From positions 170,569 to 234,568 of the forward strand of contig NZ_JAIQDG010000017.1 of the NCBI RefSeq assembly GCF_020037125.1: 64,000 nt of DNA, given 5' to 3'. The position numbers and the translations under genes were made by a program. The notes under the pieces are model-generated. The model ran no database searches and was not told where the DNA came from. It worked only from the letters and a program-made list of their open reading frames with translations. Position 1 is the first letter of the stretch. Every line of letters begins with the position of its first letter. Source of the DNA: Myxococcus sp. RHSTA-1-4 (GTDB taxonomy: Bacteria > Myxococcota > Myxococcia > Myxococcales > Myxococcaceae). This document shows positions 61,679 to 64,000 of the stretch, piece after piece.

Positions 61679-62971
61679 ATGAGGGTTTGCGGGATTGTGG
61701 CGCTGCTCATGCTCGCGACAGGATGCGCGACGACGAGGGTTGTCAATCTCGACACAGGGCAGGGAGCGCCGATCGTCTACACGCCGATCGAGTCCGATCC
61801 GGTCGAGATAAGTGAAGAGGAGTTCAAGAACGCAGTCACGCAGCTCGTGCTCGACATGGAGCTGAACGTTGCACTGAATGAGTTCGAGCGCGGCGACTCA
61901 CGCTCATTGCTTGCCTCCGCTGGGGGGATCGTCGACGGCGCACAAGGCCGCACTGTGTCCCCGTCGTATGAACGGATTTGCCAGCGCCAGAGCGATCCAA
62001 GTAGCTGCCTGAGCCTGCTTGCAGGTGGGTTCACGTTGGGGCCAATGGAGCGGCGAATGATGGCGCTCTACTTCGCGCTCGATACGGTATGGGAAGGTGT
62101 TGAGGAAGCGATAAAGGATTTAACGAATCCTGCCGCTCTGCGAGCGATGATTACGACTATGATCGGAACCGCGCTCGTCATGCTTGTCGCACCCGAGCCG
62201 GTTACGAAGCTCATCGCGATTGCGCTGACGGCATCCTTGATTGCGTATCTCGGCACGGGACCTGTGTGGCGCATAGGGCAGGGATTCCTGCGACTCTTGG
62301 AAGAATCAAGGGACGCGAAGAACTTTTCCGAGCTGGAGGACGCAGGGCATCACTTCGGGAAGATACTCGGCGACAACGGGGCTCGCGTTCTAGTGGTTGT
62401 CGCGTTGGCAGCGCTCGGCGGAAAGAACGCCATGGCTGCGCAAGGCTCCAAGCTGCCGGGCGCGGCGCAGGCTGCATTGAGAGCGCAGGCCGAAGGTGGG
62501 TTCCAACTATCTGCGGCTTACGCGGGCGAGGTGCACGCGATTGCTGTCCCAGCGACCGGAGTGCTGAATATTTCGCTCGCACCGACTGCCATTGCGGCGG
62601 TTGCTATGGGACCTGGGGACGGGATTCAGGGCGACCCCGATGGTCCCATTCACCATATCTGCACGGATAAGAATGAGATCTCCGAAGCATCGGGCGGTCC
62701 TTGGACGCCAGAATTCGAACGCTATTTCAAGCTAGCCAAGATGGACCTGAATGACCGTGCGAACTTGGTGCGCATCAGGGGGCACAAGGGACCTCATCCT
62801 CGCGAGTACCATCAAGCCGTGCTTGACCGGATCGCTAGAGCCATGCAGGGTTGCCGCGGTGCCGCGCAGTGCCGGGCCGCTCTGGTTGGTGAGTTGGCAA
62901 AGATAGCGAAAGACCTCACAACGGCCGGGACAGAGTTGCGGAAGCTGATCACGAAGGAGCCCGGGGCGTGA
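61679..62971 (+). CDS. Lipoprotein polymorphic toxin with C-terminal AHH/HNH-type nuclease (SitA-like)
   Basis: A 430-aa predicted lipoprotein. MRVCGIVALLMLATGC gives a lipobox with Cys16. The middle contains paired hydrophobic helices (about 155-205) and Ala-rich helices (about 235-290). The C-terminal part (about 320-430) reads GPIHHICTDKNEISEASGGP, WTPEFERYF, and VRIRGHKGPHPREYHQAVLD, the pattern of AHH/HNH nuclease toxins. Its make-up and the following Imm11-like gene match Myxococcus SitA toxins, spread between kin by outer-membrane exchange. Lower GC than its surroundings suggests transfer. Assignment to a specific Sit family is tentative. Confidence 0.75.
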   Translation: MRVCGIVALLMLATGCATTRVVNLDTGQGAPIVYTPIESDPVEISEEEFKNAVTQLVLDMELNVALNEFERGDSRSLLASAGGIVDGAQGRTVSPSYERICQRQSDPSSCLSLLAGGFTLGPMERRMMALYFALDTVWEGVEEAIKDLTNPAALRAMITTMIGTALVMLVAPEPVTKLIAIALTASLIAYLGTGPVWRIGQGFLRLLEESRDAKNFSELEDAGHHFGKILGDNGARVLVVVALAALGGKNAMAAQGSKLPGAAQAALRAQAEGGFQLSAAYAGEVHAIAVPATGVLNISLAPTAIAAVAMGPGDGIQGDPDGPIHHICTDKNEISEASGGPWTPEFERYFKLAKMDLNDRANLVRIRGHKGPHPREYHQAVLDRIARAMQGCRGAAQCRAALVGELAKIAKDLTTAGTELRKLITKEPGA

Positions 62972-62975
62972 CAAA

Positions 62976-63551
62976 ATGGGACGACGTTATTTTCGCCTAG
63001 CTATCGATGTGGATGTGCCGGGGCGCTGGTACCTGGGAGAGCCCACTGGCATCGCAGGACAGGAGCGTGATGACGTTTGGGAGTTCAGCTACGGGCGGCC
63101 CGTCGACGTGCATGAGCGGTTGCGCGTTCCAATTGACCGCCCCGGCAAGCCCCTTGACTTCGATACCGCTGGGGTTGGGCAGACGCCTATCGTCAGCGCG
63201 CGGCTCGCCTCCATCTTCCGCGAGATGGCACCTGGCGACGTTCAGCTCTTCCCGGTCGAGGTCCAAGGGCAGGCGGAAACATTCTTCCTGATGAACGTGG
63301 CGCGGACGGTCCGGTGCATTGACGACAAGGAGAGCGCAGAAGTTCAGCTCTACACGCTGGATGACGGTCGGCCAGACCAGGTCGGAGAGTACCGCTCAGT
63401 TATTGGACTGCGCATTGACAAGGCGAAGGTTGGCGACGCTCGCGTGTTCAGGCTGTGGGGGTGGCCCCCACCGATCATCGTCGATGGGGAGATCAAGGAA
63501 GAGCTGGAGCGAACCGGCATCGTCACGGGAGCACGGTTCGACGAGGTGTAA
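62976..63551 (+). CDS. Imm11-type (DUF1629) immunity protein, SitI-like
   Basis: A 191-aa soluble protein starting 4 bp after the toxin stop. The N-terminus YFRLAIDVDVPGRWYLGEPT and later LDFDTAGVGQTPIVSARLAS and IGLRIDKAKVGDARVFRLWG follow the Imm11 family, first described from Myxococcus immunity proteins. It probably binds the toxin nuclease domain and protects the producer. GC and codon use resemble the toxin gene. Confidence 0.75.
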   Translation: MGRRYFRLAIDVDVPGRWYLGEPTGIAGQERDDVWEFSYGRPVDVHERLRVPIDRPGKPLDFDTAGVGQTPIVSARLASIFREMAPGDVQLFPVEVQGQAETFFLMNVARTVRCIDDKESAEVQLYTLDDGRPDQVGEYRSVIGLRIDKAKVGDARVFRLWGWPPPIIVDGEIKEELERTGIVTGARFDEV

Positions 63552-63851
63552 TCGGCCAGGGCCCCGCCGATTGCGAGTCACAGCCCAAGGCCACCAGCCT
63601 ATTCCAAGCAGGGATCACTCCGGCAGGAAGTCTTCTTCTTGCCGTTGCCGCCACCGCTCCGCCTGACTGCGCGCATTGCTTTCCTCGTACGCCGCCCACT
63701 CTGTTGACGCGCACGTCTGCTGATGGGCGAGCAAACCGGCTGGTTGATGGGCATCCGTCAGGAGCCTGCGAGCCGTCAGGGGGCGTGATGCCCATCGAGC
63801 CCGGCTCCGGGACGCCACCCTGGCCGATGATGGCGTCCCGAGGCCGAATGA
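63552..63851. other. Short intergenic/remnant region
   Basis: No gene is well supported. A minus-strand frame ending at 63615 contains a protein-like tail (STEWAAYEESNARSQAERWR, then QRQEEDFLPE); its only nearby start is a TTG, and it lies just downstream of the partial gene at the right edge. It may be a small gene or a fragment. Confidence 0.35.
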
Positions 63852-64000
63852 CTACGCGGGGAGCTGCGCGCGCTCAATCACGCCGCGGACGAGCTCGCCG
63901 TCGACGAGCTTGCGCTTGAGGCGGGCGGCGTCGCGCAGGCACAGCTGGGCGAGGCGGTCGAGCTCGCGATGGGCGCCCTCGCTGGCCTCGTGGAGAAGCG
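63852..64000 (-). CDS. Partial gene at right edge, C-terminus of a possible AAA+ ATPase (ExeA/TniB-like)
   Basis: The last 48 residues of a leftward gene are visible, ending at TAG 63852-63854. HEASEGAHRELDRLAQLCLR and DAARLKRKLVDGELVRGVIE resemble the final helical lid of ExeA/TniB/MuB-like ATPases that assist transposases. No start is in the window. If correct, the region right of the tRNA carries transposition genes. The call rests on a short match and is tentative. Confidence 0.4.
   Translation of the reverse strand, partial: LLHEASEGAHRELDRLAQLCLRDAARLKRKLVDGELVRGVIERAQLPA

Noticed and set aside
60804..64000. A direct repeat of the tRNA-Pro 3' end (attachment site) inside the window
   Set aside because: I looked for a copy of GGTTCAAATCCTG right of the tRNA and saw none; if it exists it lies beyond the window.

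Overview
This is a very GC-rich, densely coded chromosomal segment that reads as a myxobacterium of the family Myxococcaceae (Myxococcus, Corallococcus or Pyxidicoccus type). The assignment is an inference. It rests on codon bias, GTG/TTG starts, ATGA-overlapped operons, an abundance of signalling proteins (GAF histidine kinase, TPR-Ser/Thr kinase, HD-GYP, ECF sigma/anti-sigma), a predicted lysoplasmalogenase, an H1-like Lys/Ala-rich basic protein, and a lipoprotein toxin with an Imm11-type immunity protein resembling the myxobacterial Sit systems.

Left third (1-23 kb): a hybrid histidine kinase with a dead receiver, a YdjC-type deacetylase, a YhhN protein, a TPR-Ser/Thr kinase, an amidohydrolase that has lost metal ligands, a UGA-containing peroxiredoxin, a sugar ABC importer without its ATPase, a 1.7-kb decayed stretch with dispersed repeats and gene remnants, a VOC protein, an FtsH protease, nucleotide-sugar and oxidoreductase genes, and an ABC exporter.

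Middle (23-42.5 kb): a two-armed periplasmic nitrate reductase locus. The leftward arm is tetraheme cytochrome, ferredoxin and NrfD. The rightward arm is NapD, NapA, a NapB-like tetraheme cytochrome, an enlarged NapF-like protein and a small unknown. NapC is absent, so the NrfD/ferredoxin module probably takes electrons from menaquinol. A repeat-rich intergenic region and a polytopic membrane protein follow. Then comes a tightly coupled 9-kb glycan operon: an epimerase, a pseudo-glycosidase/CDP-paratose-type epimerase fusion, a GT4 glycosyltransferase, three CgeB-like glycosyltransferases and UDP-glucose dehydrogenase.

Right third (42.5-60.7 kb): a ClC channel, a second UGA-containing peroxiredoxin (Bcp type), an ECF sigma/anti-sigma pair, a delta-9-type desaturase, an M50 protease, dusB, an M43 metalloprotease, a GH1 glycosidase, the H1-like protein, an NFACT/RqcH-like protein, a SprT-like protein, pyruvate kinase, HD-GYP, rpe and a receiver protein. 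A tRNA-Pro(CGG) marks a boundary. Beyond it lie a decayed addiction module, a lipoprotein nuclease toxin with its immunity gene in lower-GC DNA, and the end of a possible AAA+ ATPase gene, which looks like a mobile or accessory island.

The most striking observation is two separate peroxiredoxin genes whose peroxidatic cysteine codon is an in-frame TGA, each followed by a hairpin that fits bacterial SECIS geometry. They are best read as selenoproteins. Other points of note are the pseudo-glycosidase/epimerase fusion, the noncanonical Nap electron route, and a palindromic dispersed repeat family that sits at the break point of an NmrA-type gene.
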